A stretch of 64,000 nucleotides of DNA, from the NCBI GenBank assembly GCA_029258915.1, contig JAPDJU010000008.1:33827-97826 (forward strand), read 5' to 3'. The notes under the pieces were generated by a model that was given only the letters and a program-made list of their open reading frames with translations, was not told the origin of the DNA and did not search any database. This DNA comes from Thermoproteota archaeon (GTDB taxonomy: Archaea; Thermoproteota; Thermoprotei_A; EX4484-217-1). This document shows positions 50,018-58,791 of the stretch, one piece after another. A program made the position numbers and the translations under genes. Numbering within the stretch: position 1 is the first letter of the stretch; every line of letters begins with the position of its first letter.

Positions 50018-51160
50018 ATGAGCTCAAAATTTTTTAAAGAGCTTAGAGCTAAGGATCCTTTTTACGAACATGGAACAATTTTAAGTAGCATGGCATCTAA
50101 ACCTCTAAGTATAGCTGTAAAGGCTTTTTTTGAGTTTCTAGATACCAATGCAGGAGACTTGATATTATTTAAAAACATCCATAGAATGGAGAGATATGTG
50201 GTAAAAAAATTGGTCAAGATTCTTGGCTGCATTAATGGTCGATGCAGTGGCTACATTGTTTCAGGAGGTTCGGAAGCGAATTTTTTATCGTTATGGCTTC
50301 TTAGGAACTATGCTTTAAAAAATAGGAGAATAAGGAGACCTGAAATAGTGGCTTCCTATGCTTCTCATTATTCAATAATTAAAGCAGCTAATGCCTTAGG
50401 GCTTAAGATAATATATTCCAGGTTGACTAAGGACTACAAAACAGACCCTGATGATGTAGCTGAGAAAGTATCTAGAAATACCATCGCTGTAGTAGCTAAC
50501 GTAGGCTCTGTTGAACTAGGTACAGTAGACAGCATTAAAGAAATTGCTAAAGTATCTTTAGAACATAATATACCGATACATGTTGATGCTGCTTTTGGAG
50601 GATTTATATTGTCAATCATGGAGAACTTAAAGTTTAAGAAATTTCCTGGTTTCACATGCAACGGTGTATACACGGTTACTGCTGATCCACATAAAACATT
50701 ATTCACTCCTATACCTTCTGGAGGATTTTTTGTTAGAGACCACAAATTTCTTAAACACATAAGGTTTAAGGCACCTTATCTTCCAGGTAAAACTACTGAA
50801 ACACTTATTGGTACTAGAAGCGGAGGTTCCATAGCTTCAATATATGCTGTACTTAAATTTGTTGGGTTGAAGAGATTGAAGAAAATATATGAGAAATGCT
50901 ATGAAACAGCGTTTTATTTTTACCAGAAACTTCTTAAAATAGGTAAGTTTAAAGTTTATGGTATTCTTGAAACGCCCATAATATGTTTTAAACCATTAAC
51001 TTGCAGTACAGATGCTTTAATGAAAAAACTTTGGAAGAAAGGATGGACTATTTATAAATGTTCTATAGTTGACGGTTTAAGGTTAGTATTTATGCCTCAT
51101 GTAAATAGGGCTAATGTAGACAAATTTTTGAGCGACTTAATATCTCTAGTTGAGCATTAG
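50018..51160 (+). CDS. mfnA: PLP-dependent aspartate/tyrosine decarboxylase (MfnA type)
   Basis: Group II decarboxylase of 380 residues. PLP contacts: SGGSEANFLSLWLLRN, HYSIIKAANALG, IPIHVDAAFGGFILS and the Lys in TVTADPHKTLFTPIPSGG (near 224). Archaeal members decarboxylate aspartate to beta-alanine for coenzyme A, and in methanogens tyrosine to tyramine for methanofuran. Aspartate use is the likelier role here because nothing in the window suggests methanogenesis, but this is inference. It follows tRNA-Gln by 55 bp. Confidence 0.88.
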   Translation: MSSKFFKELRAKDPFYEHGTILSSMASKPLSIAVKAFFEFLDTNAGDLILFKNIHRMERYVVKKLVKILGCINGRCSGYIVSGGSEANFLSLWLLRNYALKNRRIRRPEIVASYASHYSIIKAANALGLKIIYSRLTKDYKTDPDDVAEKVSRNTIAVVANVGSVELGTVDSIKEIAKVSLEHNIPIHVDAAFGGFILSIMENLKFKKFPGFTCNGVYTVTADPHKTLFTPIPSGGFFVRDHKFLKHIRFKAPYLPGKTTETLIGTRSGGSIASIYAVLKFVGLKRLKKIYEKCYETAFYFYQKLLKIGKFKVYGILETPIICFKPLTCSTDALMKKLWKKGWTIYKCSIVDGLRLVFMPHVNRANVDKFLSDLISLVEH

Positions 51161-51170
51161 TTTTACTTCA

Positions 51171-51536
51171 TTACTCGTATTCTCTCCATGTGTATCCACA
51201 TTTTGTACAGCGGTAAAATCTTGTAGGCGGTTCATCTGCCGCTCTTGTTTGCATCATCCAAGCATATGCTTCCCTGTTTCCGCATCTTGGGCATTCTACA
51301 TTTTTAGCTATTGAAGCTATCCTCGGCAACCTAACTGTCTCATCTATAACCACCATTTTCTCTTTAAGTGTGTGCTTTATTTTCTTCCTAAAGACATAAG
51401 AGCTCTCTTTCACACTTTCCTTACCGCCTATTTCTCTTGAAAAACCACACCTACAACATACTAGGAGAACCTTATCTCCGCTTCTTTTGGGCATCATTAA
51501 ACCTCCACATTTGGGGCAGAACTCCATAGGCAGCAC
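51171..51536 (-). CDS. tfs: Transcription factor S (TFS/RpoM-like)
   Basis: RNA cleavage factor for backtracked RNA polymerase, related to TFIIS. The N-terminal zinc ribbon has CPKCGG and CCRCGF, the C-terminal ribbon CPRCG and CTKCG with the catalytic acidic pair in TRAADEPPTRFYRC. Both ribbons are complete, so it is an active type. ATG 51527 (MEFCPKCG) is an equally good start. Convergent with mfnA, ten bp between. Confidence 0.94.
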   Translation of the reverse strand: MLPMEFCPKCGGLMMPKRSGDKVLLVCCRCGFSREIGGKESVKESSYVFRKKIKHTLKEKMVVIDETVRLPRIASIAKNVECPRCGNREAYAWMMQTRAADEPPTRFYRCTKCGYTWREYE

Positions 51537-51788
51537 CTAAATCACTATTGAGTTATATGCTGTTGTAATATGCTGTAACTAGTTCCAGTACATAAATTAT
51601 TCGATTCCCTAAGGACTAACTATGATTTCTATACGGTAATACATGATGATGTTTAATATGTTCTTTTTCGACCGCTAGTAGCTTAATTGCGATTAGAGTT
51701 AAAGTGAAATATTACGGAGTGTAAACTATACTACTGCCATCTATATACTACTAATTACCTTAAATTTGATAGTCATGGGGTCTAAATA

Positions 51789-53321
51789 ATGGAAGTACCT
51801 GGAATGATTATGACTGCAAAGATTCTTGATATGGATACCGGAAAATTCAGAACTGTTTTAATAAACGTATCCGATGCTGTAAAAAGATATGTTAAACCCT
51901 ATGATAGGGTTAGAGTAACATTTGGTAATAGATCTAGAACAGCAGCAGTTTTTGTTTCTGAAACAGTTATTCCCCCCGGTTTTATAGGGTTACCTAAAAC
52001 ATTAGCTGATGAACTTAAAGTTCATGAGGGTGATAAAGTAGGCATTAAGATAATAACCCAGCCTCTTTCAGTTAAGTATATTTTAAAAAAGCTTAATGGT
52101 GTAAAACTTTCACCGGAGGAAATTAGGGCAATAATAAAGGATGTCGTGGACGGTAATCTTGGAGATGTTGAAATGGCTGCGTTTCTTCTATCAGAGTATT
52201 TCACAGGTATGAGTCCAGATGAACTTGAGTCTCTCATTAGAGCTATGGTTGACACAGGTTCGAAAATAGAGTTTGAAGAACCGGTGTATGACGAGCATAG
52301 TATTGGGGGTGTTCCAGGGAATTCTAAAGTAGCTTTAATCGCTGTACCAACTATTGCAGCTGCTGATTTGCTTATCCCTAAAACAAGTAGTAGAGCTATT
52401 ATCAGCCCCGCTGGAACAGCCGATACTATGGAGGTTTTCGCTAAAGTAGATCTGACACCAATGGAAATTAAAGAAATTGCTTCTAAAACTAAAGGTGTTT
52501 TAGCTTGGGGAGGCGCCTTAGATTTAGCTCCTGCAGATGATATATTTATCCATGTAGAACATAGACTTATGATAGATCCTCCTTCTCAAATGGTTGCAAG
52601 CATTTTGTCCAAGAAACTTGCAATGAGCGTATCTTATCTAGTCATAGACATCCCCGTAGGTAAAGGAGCAAAGGTAGAAACCATGGATGAAGCAGAGAGG
52701 ATGGCATCGCTTTTCTTAGAGCAAGCCAATAGACTTGGTATTAAGGCTAAATGTGCTATAACATATGGAGGGCAGCCTGTAGGATATTCTATAGGCCCTG
52801 CTCTTGAAGCAAAGGAAGCATTAGAAACAATGATTAACAGAAAAGGTCCAGGCAGTCTCGTAGAGAAAGCGCTGGGAATAGCTGGGTTAGTTTTTGAGCT
52901 CGCAGGAAAGGCAAGAAAAGGCGAAGGAATAGAAGCTGCTAAACAAATATTTTACAGCGGAAGAACATATGAAAAGTTTAAAGAAATAATTGAAGCACAA
53001 GGAGGAACACCCGATGTTAGACCTGAAGAATTACCTGTAGGAAATAAGAGCATAACATTTGATGCCCCAATAGACGCATATGTAACGCATGTAGATAACG
53101 TTGCTTTGACTTTGATTGCCAGAACCGCAGGAGCACCACTTGATAAAGGTGCTGGAATTAAAATACACGTTAAAGCAGGAGATAAAGTGAAAAAAGGAGA
53201 CCCCTTATATACGATATATGCTGAGTCTTCTACAAAGCTTTCTCAAGCATACTCTTTATCGCTAAAACTAAAGCCAATAACATTGGAAGGTATGATATTG
53301 AAAGCCATACCTGAATTTTAA
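51789..53321 (+). CDS. deoA: AMP phosphorylase
   Basis: Splits AMP with phosphate into adenine and ribose 1,5-bisphosphate, which feeds type III RuBisCO pathways. The 510-residue protein has the archaeal N-terminal extra domain (to about residue 85) and the thymidine-phosphorylase core with SVKYILKKLNGVKLS, YDEHSIGGVPGNSKVALIAV and TSSRAIISPAGTADTMEVFA, ending in the alpha/beta domain (VTHVDNVALTLIAR). This long form is the AMP-specific type. No RuBisCO gene is in the window. A 250-bp non-coding region lies upstream. Confidence 0.93.
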   Translation: MEVPGMIMTAKILDMDTGKFRTVLINVSDAVKRYVKPYDRVRVTFGNRSRTAAVFVSETVIPPGFIGLPKTLADELKVHEGDKVGIKIITQPLSVKYILKKLNGVKLSPEEIRAIIKDVVDGNLGDVEMAAFLLSEYFTGMSPDELESLIRAMVDTGSKIEFEEPVYDEHSIGGVPGNSKVALIAVPTIAAADLLIPKTSSRAIISPAGTADTMEVFAKVDLTPMEIKEIASKTKGVLAWGGALDLAPADDIFIHVEHRLMIDPPSQMVASILSKKLAMSVSYLVIDIPVGKGAKVETMDEAERMASLFLEQANRLGIKAKCAITYGGQPVGYSIGPALEAKEALETMINRKGPGSLVEKALGIAGLVFELAGKARKGEGIEAAKQIFYSGRTYEKFKEIIEAQGGTPDVRPEELPVGNKSITFDAPIDAYVTHVDNVALTLIARTAGAPLDKGAGIKIHVKAGDKVKKGDPLYTIYAESSTKLSQAYSLSLKLKPITLEGMILKAIPEF

Positions 53322-53899
53322 CGTATTTTCTTTAGCAAAAATATTTTTCCATCAACATCGCTTACAACCTCGACTTCGCCAATCACGTAGGCCCAGGCCA
53401 CGGCGACACATATTATTGCATCAATAACGTCCTTAGGTAGTTTTTCAACATCTACTCCTCGAAGGTTAATAAAATGTTTAAGCGCGCTTCTAAGATTACC
53501 TATACCAGTGTTCTTGTATGCGCTCAAAGGATGAGTTTCAATAACGGTTATTTTCTCCTTCTCAAGTAGGTTTTTTATTTTCATTGCTCGTTTAACAAGA
53601 AGCTTCATGCTCCTCCATCCTGGAGGTAGTAGTTTAAATCCCTTCTTAATCATTTTTAAGTCTATTTTCCTATAACCTTCAGCATGTGATAGTGGAGCAT
53701 CTACAGCTACAACGCTTACCTTCCTCTCAATAATTTTGGAAACTATTTCCTCGTTAGAGTGAAGTACCATGTAATCCTTTAGAACACCGTTTACTACGAA
53801 AGCTATGCCGCTAGGATTTTTCTCTTTTCCTGCTAAATCTAACCCACAAACTATAACCTCTACCATTAAATTATTCACCATGCTATTTATTGGGAACAT
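53318..53899 (-). CDS. DUF429-like RNase H-fold protein
   Basis: About 182 residues from ATG 53866 (or 193 from 53899). The start VEVIVCGLDLAGKEKNPSGIA and VVAVDAPLS match the DUF429 nuclease-like fold, where the first Asp and DAPL Asp are metal ligands; HPLSAYKNTG and LPKDVIDAIICVAVAWAY complete the pattern. Activity is unproven. It overlaps the HAD phosphatase gene by 13 bp and is convergent, overlapping by four bases, with AMP phosphorylase. Confidence 0.75.
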   Translation of the reverse strand: MFPINSMVNNLMVEVIVCGLDLAGKEKNPSGIAFVVNGVLKDYMVLHSNEEIVSKIIERKVSVVAVDAPLSHAEGYRKIDLKMIKKGFKLLPPGWRSMKLLVKRAMKIKNLLEKEKITVIETHPLSAYKNTGIGNLRSALKHFINLRGVDVEKLPKDVIDAIICVAVAWAYVIGEVEVVSDVDGKIFLLKKIR

Positions 53900-54408
53900 T
53901 TTTCAAGTAAATGTTTTATCTCATATTTAAGCTCATTATATGATGTTACGTCCTTCCACATTTTTATGAAGATAATATCTCCTACAAGCCTCCTTATTTC
54001 TTCCAAGTGAATATCTCTATCATCAACATAAACTACTTCGCATGGTGAAACTTCAATACCTAATCTCCTACTTATTTCTTTTAATGCTCTCTTCATCATG
54101 TAGCCTTTGTACGGGTGGGGCTCAATATATAGTAGGTCAAAGTATTTAACTAAATTCAACTTTCTTAAGGCAGAATATGCTATAGAGAACATGTTCCAGC
54201 TCAAAACAGTTACTACAATATTGCGTTCTTTTAGCCATTTAAGGAAATCACGAACACCTGAGAACACCGTTAATCTAAAACCGAGCCTATCAATTAGAGT
54301 ATCTTTACCTACTTTTTGGAAAGGAGGTTTAAACGCTGACACGTCTAGGCAGTCCCATATAGTGCCATCTAAGTCTATGAAAACTACTCGTGGACAACAC
54401 TTATCCAT
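53887..54408 (-). CDS. HAD phosphatase, MDP-1 type
   Basis: A 173-residue haloacid-dehalogenase-family protein resembling magnesium-dependent phosphatase 1. Motif I VVFIDLDGTIWDCLD (nucleophile Asp near 11), motif II VTVLSWNM, motif III Lys and motif IV VVYVDDRDIHLEEI are all present, without a large cap domain. MDP-1 proteins act on glycated or small phosphorylated compounds, and the substrate here is unknown. It heads a two-gene unit with the DUF429-like gene. Confidence 0.82.
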   Translation of the reverse strand: MDKCCPRVVFIDLDGTIWDCLDVSAFKPPFQKVGKDTLIDRLGFRLTVFSGVRDFLKWLKERNIVVTVLSWNMFSIAYSALRKLNLVKYFDLLYIEPHPYKGYMMKRALKEISRRLGIEVSPCEVVYVDDRDIHLEEIRRLVGDIIFIKMWKDVTSYNELKYEIKHLLEKCSQ

Positions 54409-54494
54409 GACTATATTTCTTCCCCGTTAACTTTCTTTTACGTTAAAAGAAACGAGCCCGTGAATTATAGAAATTTTTATACTTAAAATTCAAT

Positions 54495-55079
54495 ATGGAC
54501 AATCTGAAAACAATGTTAACAAGCGTTCACGAAGTACTGGCAGCATTTACTGTAATTTTCCTAGCTGAGTTCGCAGATAAGACTATGTTGGCAACAGTTT
54601 CATTAGCATTACTCTCTAAGAAACCATTACCTATAGTTTTAGTCTCTACTTTAGCATTTACTTTAGCTAATATTGTAGTTGTTCTGTGCGCGTACATATT
54701 ACGGCTTATAATTGAACAGCAAATATTGCTCATAGTGTCTTCTATTCTTTTCATATTGTTTGGACTATTCTACTTAAAATTTAAACCTAGAGAAACCAGG
54801 CAGATAACGTATGAAAGTGCTGTTTCAGCCTTCGCACTTGTTTTCACTTCGGAATTAGGAGATAAAACTCAGTTATCTATCCTAGCTATGGCCTTAAGTT
54901 TCTCTTCAATATTAAATGTGTTTATAGGCAGTGTTCTAGGGTACTTCGCATTAAATGTGTTAACAGTGTTGGTGCTTTCTAAATATGTTAAAGTAAGATT
55001 GAGAAAACTAACAAGAATAATAGGATTAATTTTCATAACAATAGGGACACTAAGCTTAATATATCTACTTTTGAAGTAG
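54495..55079 (+). CDS. GDT1/TMEM165-family cation transporter (UPF0016)
   Basis: A 194-residue six-span membrane protein with the duplicated family motif E-x-G/A-D-K-T: FLAEFADKTMLA in the first half and TSELGDKTQLSIL in the second. Members move Mn2+ or Ca2+. TTTTTATAC at 54474-54482 places the transcript start near 54507, so ATG 54513 (MLTSVHEVLAAF) could be a leaderless start instead of 54495. It stands alone, after a divergent HAD gene. Confidence 0.88.
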   Translation: MDNLKTMLTSVHEVLAAFTVIFLAEFADKTMLATVSLALLSKKPLPIVLVSTLAFTLANIVVVLCAYILRLIIEQQILLIVSSILFILFGLFYLKFKPRETRQITYESAVSAFALVFTSELGDKTQLSILAMALSFSSILNVFIGSVLGYFALNVLTVLVLSKYVKVRLRKLTRIIGLIFITIGTLSLIYLLLK

Positions 55080-55336
55080 GGAGGTAAATAATAAATTTTA
55101 CATCTACGGCCTGATGGAGCACGCATCTAAGGTTATGTCCTACTTATTCAACAACATCTTCTGTTAAGTAGAAGAGAAAGCCGTCGTTCCAGCAACATGA
55201 TCGCTGACAGTATCATCGCTTAAACCTAAAGAACAAGGTATACATGTAAAGAAATCATTGTTCCCTTAAGTCCCGGGGTTTCAGAAACCTATAATATAGT
55301 GTGATATTGTGTACTCTTATCGGTGGCTTAAGTCGC

Positions 55337-56206
55337 ATGAAGCTTAGGCTAGACTGTGTGGTATGCATAGTTAAGCAAGCACTCGAGGCAGTCAGGCTAG
55401 CGACAAACGATCCGAAGGTACAGGAGGAAGTACTACGTAGGGTAATGTGCCGCTTAATTGAGATGGAGTGGGTCGGTACTCCACCGCAACTCGTTAGAGC
55501 GTCAAGGGTTGCTGAATTAATCGAGAAGTTAACAGGTGTTGACGATCCATACAAGGACATCAAGAGGGCGAGCAACGATGAGGCCATGGCAATGGTGGGC
55601 GAGGTCAAATCCCTAATAGCTTCACATGAGGATTCATTAAGGGCTGCCATTAAAGTGGCTATAGCAGGAAACATAATTGATTTTGTTGCCGTCAAGACCT
55701 ACGATCTAAGAGCAACTATCGAGAAGATCTTTAAGCAGGAGCTAGCCATAGACGACTACAGCAAGTTAAGGGAGGAGGTACTGAGCGCGGAAACCCTCTT
55801 GTACTTCGCCGACAACGCAGGAGAGATTGTCTTCGATAAGCTCCTAATAGAGGAGATGATCAGAGTCAGGGGAAAGCCCTTCAAGAGGATATCCTTTATC
55901 GTTAAGGGAGGACCAACAATAAACGACGCCACGATAGAGGATGCACTCTACGTAGGCTTAGACAAGTTACCGAACATAGAGTTCAAGAAAGTGACAAGCG
56001 GCAAGCCTGGCACAGGACCCGAGCACTCCTCACCTGAGGTACTATCGTGGATAAGGAACCACGACCTGGTAATATCCAAGGGACAAGGAAACTACGAAGA
56101 CCTAAGCGAAGTAGGGGGAGTGTACTTCCTCCTAATAGCTAAGTGCCCAGTGGTGGCTGAGGACCTAGGGGTTAGGGTAGGCGGCATAGTCATTAAGCGA
56201 GGGTAG
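55337..56206 (+). CDS. DUF89/ARMT1-like metal-dependent phosphatase
   Basis: The 289-residue protein begins MKLRLDCVVCIVKQALEAVR (CxxC start usual for archaeal DUF89), with ADNAGEIVFDKLLIEEM, VKGGPTINDAT and KGQGNYEDLSE, the metal and phosphate-binding motifs of damage-control phosphatases that remove harmful phosphometabolites. Base composition is clearly GC-richer than neighbouring genes and codons such as AGG, GAG, CTC dominate, so horizontal acquisition is likely. An in-frame ATG at 55301 would add 12 atypical residues; I prefer 55337. Flanked by non-coding DNA. Confidence 0.88.
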   Translation: MKLRLDCVVCIVKQALEAVRLATNDPKVQEEVLRRVMCRLIEMEWVGTPPQLVRASRVAELIEKLTGVDDPYKDIKRASNDEAMAMVGEVKSLIASHEDSLRAAIKVAIAGNIIDFVAVKTYDLRATIEKIFKQELAIDDYSKLREEVLSAETLLYFADNAGEIVFDKLLIEEMIRVRGKPFKRISFIVKGGPTINDATIEDALYVGLDKLPNIEFKKVTSGKPGTGPEHSSPEVLSWIRNHDLVISKGQGNYEDLSEVGGVYFLLIAKCPVVAEDLGVRVGGIVIKRG

Positions 56207-56639
56207 CTAGGCAAACTTGCTTTTTGCTTTAGTAAAGCTAATTTAATTTGGATCCGCATAGTAAACTTTCAACATGAGTACGTTAAAGCTTACTCTACTC
56301 TCAAGGCCTGGCTCTTCAGAGAATGTGTGAGGTATGATTAACCATTAAGGTGTGTGGTAGAAGGTTATGGTTCCAGCATCCTCTTCAGCAAGCTGTCCGT
56401 AACTCTCCTCTTCCTTATCATGTCTGCTAGTATCAGAGATATACTTAACCCCCTTGAACCTACCTTTCTTACGTATCACAGACGATCAAAACACCTTGTA
56501 CTGCACGTCATTGGAAATGTCTCTCAATTGATGAATTCAGAACGTATCTTTTGAATCTAATACAACAGTCTGAACATAGTGATATAACATATCAATCCAT
56601 ACCAAGGAAATAAGTGTCAGATTTCATGTAAATTTATGA
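56207..56639. other. Non-coding stretch with a possible gene remnant
   Basis: No intact gene is visible in these 433 bases. On the minus strand, about 56340-56485 reads as an open stretch of some 45 codons (VIRKKGRFKGVKYI, then DTSRHDKEEESYGQLAEED) bounded by stops and without a good start or ribosome site; it looks protein-like and may be decayed. Composition is intermediate between the DUF89 gene and the AT-rich chromosome. No terminal repeats or transposase were seen by eye. Confidence 0.35.
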
Positions 56640-56716
56640 TGGTGGGGCCGCGGGGATTTGAACCCCGGACCACGCGGGCCCAAGCCGCGCATTCTCCCAG
56701 GCTAAACTACGGCCCC
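56640..56716 (-). tRNA. tRNA-Pro (TGG anticodon), CCA encoded
   Basis: On the minus strand GGGGCCG (56716-56710) pairs with CGGCCCC (56650-56644), then discriminator A and CCA. Anticodon stem CGCGG/CCGCG encloses CTTGGGC, anticodon TGG. T arm CGGGG-TTCAAAT-CCCCG is intact and there is no intron. It separates the GC-rich DUF89 region from the AT-rich amidohydrolase cluster. Confidence 0.96.
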
Positions 56717-56908
56717 CACCAAAGTTTGATTTAGAACCATGGGTTTTAAAGTTTTTACCCATGGCTACTAATAGAAAGTGCTCATGGTTTAGAGAATTTA
56801 TCAGCTTCTCTACAACGAGAAGCTGTTGCAAAGCTTAAATTTTCCACAAACCATATTTCAATGGTTTTCTATATGATAAATATTCTAAATTTTACTACAT
56901 ATATGAAA

Positions 56909-56950
56909 TTATTTTTCAATAAAATTGTAAAAAATCTTATTAATATATTT
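56909..56950 (+). promoter_or_regulatory. Promoter of M20 gene with divergent copy of the shared operator
   Basis: TTATTTTTCAATAAAATTG and TAAAAAATCTTATTAATATA continue into the TATA region 56939-56948. It aligns with the element upstream of the creatininase and DUF3100 genes over about 40 bases with one gap and several mismatches. The half-sites are weaker (ATTTTT and AAAAAT). The predicted transcript start is near 56970, just before the GTG at 56981. Confidence 0.6.
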
Positions 56951-56980
56951 TAAAAATATAATCGTGAAAATTATGTTCAG

Positions 56981-58297
56981 GTGTTAGTTATAAGTATAAA
57001 ATATCTTAAAGAGAGAGTTTTCAAGACTATAGATGAAATTTCAGAGGAAATAATGAAAATAGGCGAAGAAATACGTAGAACTCCCGAGTTGGGGTTTAAG
57101 GAATTAAGGACATCAAGTATAGTTAAAAGAGAGCTTGAAAAACTAGGGCTATATTATGAGAACGGGCTTGCTTTAACGGGTGTAAAAGCTAGACTTAAGG
57201 AGACTAGTGAAAAACCCGTAGTTGCAGTCCTAGGAGAACTAGATGCTGTCCCCTGCACAGAACATCCTCTAGCAGATAGAAAAACTGGAGCTGCACATGC
57301 ATGCGGGCATAATGTTCAAGTAGCTATAATGTTAGCCGTCGGTAAAAGCTTACTAGAATCAGGCGTAATTAATGAACTATCAGGCAATGTAGTTTTAATG
57401 GCTGTTCCGGCAGAAGAATATGTTGAAATAGAGTACAGACTAAAACTTAGAGAAGAGGGTAAAATAGAGTTTTTAGGTGGAAAACAAGAACTCATACGTT
57501 TAGGTGCTTTCGACGACATAGACTTAGCAATGATGGTTCATGCCTGGCCTAGAATGCCTGAAAGAAAAGTTTGGATAAACTGTACATCCAATGGCTTTAT
57601 AAGTAAGTATGCTCGCTTCATAGGTAAAGCAGCACATGCTGCAGCAGCTCCTCATGAAGGAGTAAATGCTCTTAATGCTGCTGCGTTAGCTATACTTGCA
57701 ATACATGCCCAAAGAGAGACTTTCAGGGACGAAGACTACGTTCGCGTACATGGAATTATAACTAAAGGTGGAGACGCTGTTAATGTGGTGCCATCAGATG
57801 TTAGAATGGAAATGTATGTTCGTGGGAAAACATATGAGTCTATAGAAGACGCAAGCTCGAAAGTAGATAGAGCGTTGAAATCTGGAGCCTTAGCTGTAGG
57901 AGGTAGTGTTGAAATAAGAAACATCCCAGGATACCTACCGCTAATACAGGATGAAAATCTTTCTGCAGTATTTAAGAATAATGCTATTAGGTTCTTAGGT
58001 AAAGAAGGAATTGTTGAAGGAGGTCATCAAGCATGGTCAACAGATATGGGCGATGTCTCGCATATTATTCCTTCTATTCACCCGCTTATTGGAGGTTTTG
58101 ATGGAGACGCTCACGCTAAAAACTTTGATATCAAAGACCCTGAAATGGCGTACATTATCTCGGCAAAAATAGTTGCTGCAACAATTATTGACCTATTGGC
58201 TAACAATGCCAATACTGCTAGGCAAATAATAGCTACATTCAAACCTAAAATGACCAAGGAGAAATATTTAAAATATTTAAGAAAAATGTTTAAATGA
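56981..58297 (+). CDS. M20-family amidohydrolase
   Basis: A 438-residue zinc amidohydrolase of the M20 peptidase family (M20D-like), which cleaves N-acyl or aminoacyl amide bonds. Ligand motifs: ELDAVPC, AAHACGHNVQ (His), PAEEYVE (Glu), MVHAWPRMPE (His) and a late His in SIHPLIGGFDGDAHAKN; the dimerisation domain has GKAAHAAAAPHEGVNALNA. An insertion around residues 148-178 makes it longer than the usual 390. It starts at GTG 56981. Converges on the DUF3100 operon and shares its promoter element, so a common substrate route is inferred. Confidence 0.88.
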   Translation: MLVISIKYLKERVFKTIDEISEEIMKIGEEIRRTPELGFKELRTSSIVKRELEKLGLYYENGLALTGVKARLKETSEKPVVAVLGELDAVPCTEHPLADRKTGAAHACGHNVQVAIMLAVGKSLLESGVINELSGNVVLMAVPAEEYVEIEYRLKLREEGKIEFLGGKQELIRLGAFDDIDLAMMVHAWPRMPERKVWINCTSNGFISKYARFIGKAAHAAAAPHEGVNALNAAALAILAIHAQRETFRDEDYVRVHGIITKGGDAVNVVPSDVRMEMYVRGKTYESIEDASSKVDRALKSGALAVGGSVEIRNIPGYLPLIQDENLSAVFKNNAIRFLGKEGIVEGGHQAWSTDMGDVSHIIPSIHPLIGGFDGDAHAKNFDIKDPEMAYIISAKIVAATIIDLLANNANTARQIIATFKPKMTKEKYLKYLRKMFK

Positions 58298-58311
58298 ACT
58301 TAATGAGTTAT

Positions 58312-58791
58312 TTAGAGCCCCAGCAATACTATAAGGATTTGCGCTAATACTGCTGCGCCAAGGAATGCTCCTAACCATACAAAGAGCGATACTATAGCTA
58401 TCCTCCAACCTACTTTTTTCAGCCTTGAAAGCTCCTTAGAAACAGCTATTCCAGCGTAGGCAAGTATCGGTGTACATACGGCTAAGAAGGCAACCTTCTT
58501 AGTATAGGCTACTACGATTTCTGAGCCTGGAAAACCTGGTAATGTTATAAGCAGTCCTACGAGCATAATCCAGGCGAACGTAGGTAGCTTTTTCAGCACA
58601 CCTATCTTATCTAGAATCCATTTTATCCCTATTCCTGCCAAACATATGGCATAAAGTATCATCATTCCTGGGAAAGCATCTATAACTGATATGTGCCAAG
58701 CAATACTATTCCCTATAAAAGACAGGAAAGCTGCGATTAATGCTGCCATGGCTAAGAAAATATAGGGTTTCTTTTGACCGCTACCCATCAT
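58312..58791 (-). CDS. Small polytopic membrane protein, partner of DUF3100 protein
   Basis: A 159-residue protein with about five hydrophobic segments (FLAMAALIAAFLSFIGNS; IDAFPGMMILYAICLAGIG; FAWIMLVGLLITLPGF; VAFLAVCTPILAYAGIA; VWLGAFLGAAVLAQILIV). Its ATG overlaps the stop of the DUF3100 gene (ATGATG), so the two are translated together and probably form a two-part transporter. I do not recognise a characterised family. Confidence 0.7.
   Translation of the reverse strand: MMGSGQKKPYIFLAMAALIAAFLSFIGNSIAWHISVIDAFPGMMILYAICLAGIGIKWILDKIGVLKKLPTFAWIMLVGLLITLPGFPGSEIVVAYTKKVAFLAVCTPILAYAGIAVSKELSRLKKVGWRIAIVSLFVWLGAFLGAAVLAQILIVLLGL

Noticed and set aside
51537..51788. Possible guide RNA or small gene upstream of AMP phosphorylase (ATGATGATG at about 51644)
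   Set aside because: A C-box-like string is present but no D box at a suitable distance, and no open frame with a start is visible.
55080..55336. Search for an attachment-site copy of the tRNA-Pro 3' end
   Set aside because: Only a short CGGGG-like match at about 55272 was seen, too short to call a repeat.
55255..55695. Minus-strand open frame across the DUF89 gene
   Set aside because: It is antisense to a well-supported gene, is rich in Ser/Thr/Leu as expected of a shadow frame, and has no family motif.
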